Shown here: piece by piece, positions 63,999-64,000 of the stretch
How the letters are laid out: each line of letters begins with the position of its first letter
How positions within the stretch are numbered: the stretch's first letter is position 1
Assembly (NCBI GenBank): GCA_964352215.1
Contig: CAYGRE010000006.1
Span: forward strand, 40,953 to 104,952
DNA: 64,000 nucleotides
Origin: CAWUKT01 sp964352215
GTDB taxonomy: Bacteria > Bacteroidota > Bacteroidia > J057 > JADKCL01
Reading direction: 5' to 3'
Program-made: the position numbers and the translations under genes
Notes under the pieces: model-generated
Told to the model about the DNA's origin: nothing
The model's input: only the letters and a program-made list of their open reading frames with translations
Database searches by the model: none

Positions 63999-64000
63999 GA

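Noticed and set aside
1..64000. CRISPR arrays, insertion sequences, integrases or prophage att sites
   Set aside because: No regularly spaced repeats with unique spacers, no transposase or tyrosine/serine recombinase motif in any plausible gene, and no flanking direct repeats of the island found by eye.

Overview
The window is a chromosomal stretch of a Bacteroidota bacterium, most likely from the Saprospirales (Lewinella/Haliscomenobacter-like). The lineage call is inference. It rests on type IX secretion (T9SS) substrates with C-terminal sorting domains, a PorP/SprF protein beside a PorE-like OmpA protein, a gliding-motility adhesin with the CHU-type C-terminus, LytTR regulation, a DUF6913-dapA pair and roughly balanced GC.

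Layout. (1) 1-10.1 kb: surface and secretion block. A lipoprotein and a 1175-aa adhesin run on the plus strand and face a minus-strand operon PorP/SprF -> PorE-like OmpA -> 979-aa T9SS-sorted MAM/PKD protein. (2) 10.2-23.4 kb: core genes dnaX, a LytTR regulator, alaS-moaA, an M23 endopeptidase-MerR pair, tRNA-Pro(GGG), a DEAD-box helicase, and ligA-DUF6913-dapA. The dnaX gene has an 11-A slippery tract with stops close behind it in both other frames, which would yield a short gamma form beside full-length tau. (3) 23.5-27.1 kb: small minus-strand genes of unknown function, a heptamer tandem repeat, a helically phased octamer repeat, and a T9SS-sorted secreted protein. (4) 27.1-50.2 kb: a BREX phage-defence island, xre-brxA-brxB-brxC-pglX-[AlkB-like, methyltransferase/RecQ fusion, tail-anchored coiled coil]-pglZ-brxL-DUF262/HNH-DUF262. 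The genes overlap or nearly touch and read as one operon. The bracketed trio is not part of the canonical type I order. The BrxL ends in a MIT_C-like (phospholipase D-fold) domain where Lon protease is usually described. PglX carries an AT-rich central segment ending at a 12-bp inverted repeat. Degraded gene ends lie on both sides of the island. (5) 50.5-54.2 kb: small secreted protein, a compositionally mosaic 491-aa protein, and a four-gene small-protein/XRE cassette closed by a strong terminator. (6) 54.2-64 kb: part of an extracellular contractile injection system (eCIS, Afp/PVC-like) on the minus strand: baseplate J protein (cut by the window edge), tail-fibre-like protein, small conserved protein, second baseplate protein and tape-measure protein. 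Sheath, tube, spike and ATPase genes would have to lie beyond 64 kb.

How it works together: the T9SS block builds and exports surface adhesins. The BREX island probably marks host DNA by PglX methylation and blocks phage replication through BrxC, PglZ and BrxL; the two DUF262 proteins would add a modification-dependent (GmrSD/BrxU-type) nuclease layer against phages with modified DNA. The eCIS is an independent contractile weapon. The most promising unusual system is the BREX operon with its embedded AlkB / methyltransferase-RecQ / membrane-anchored coiled-coil module and its MIT_C-type BrxL.
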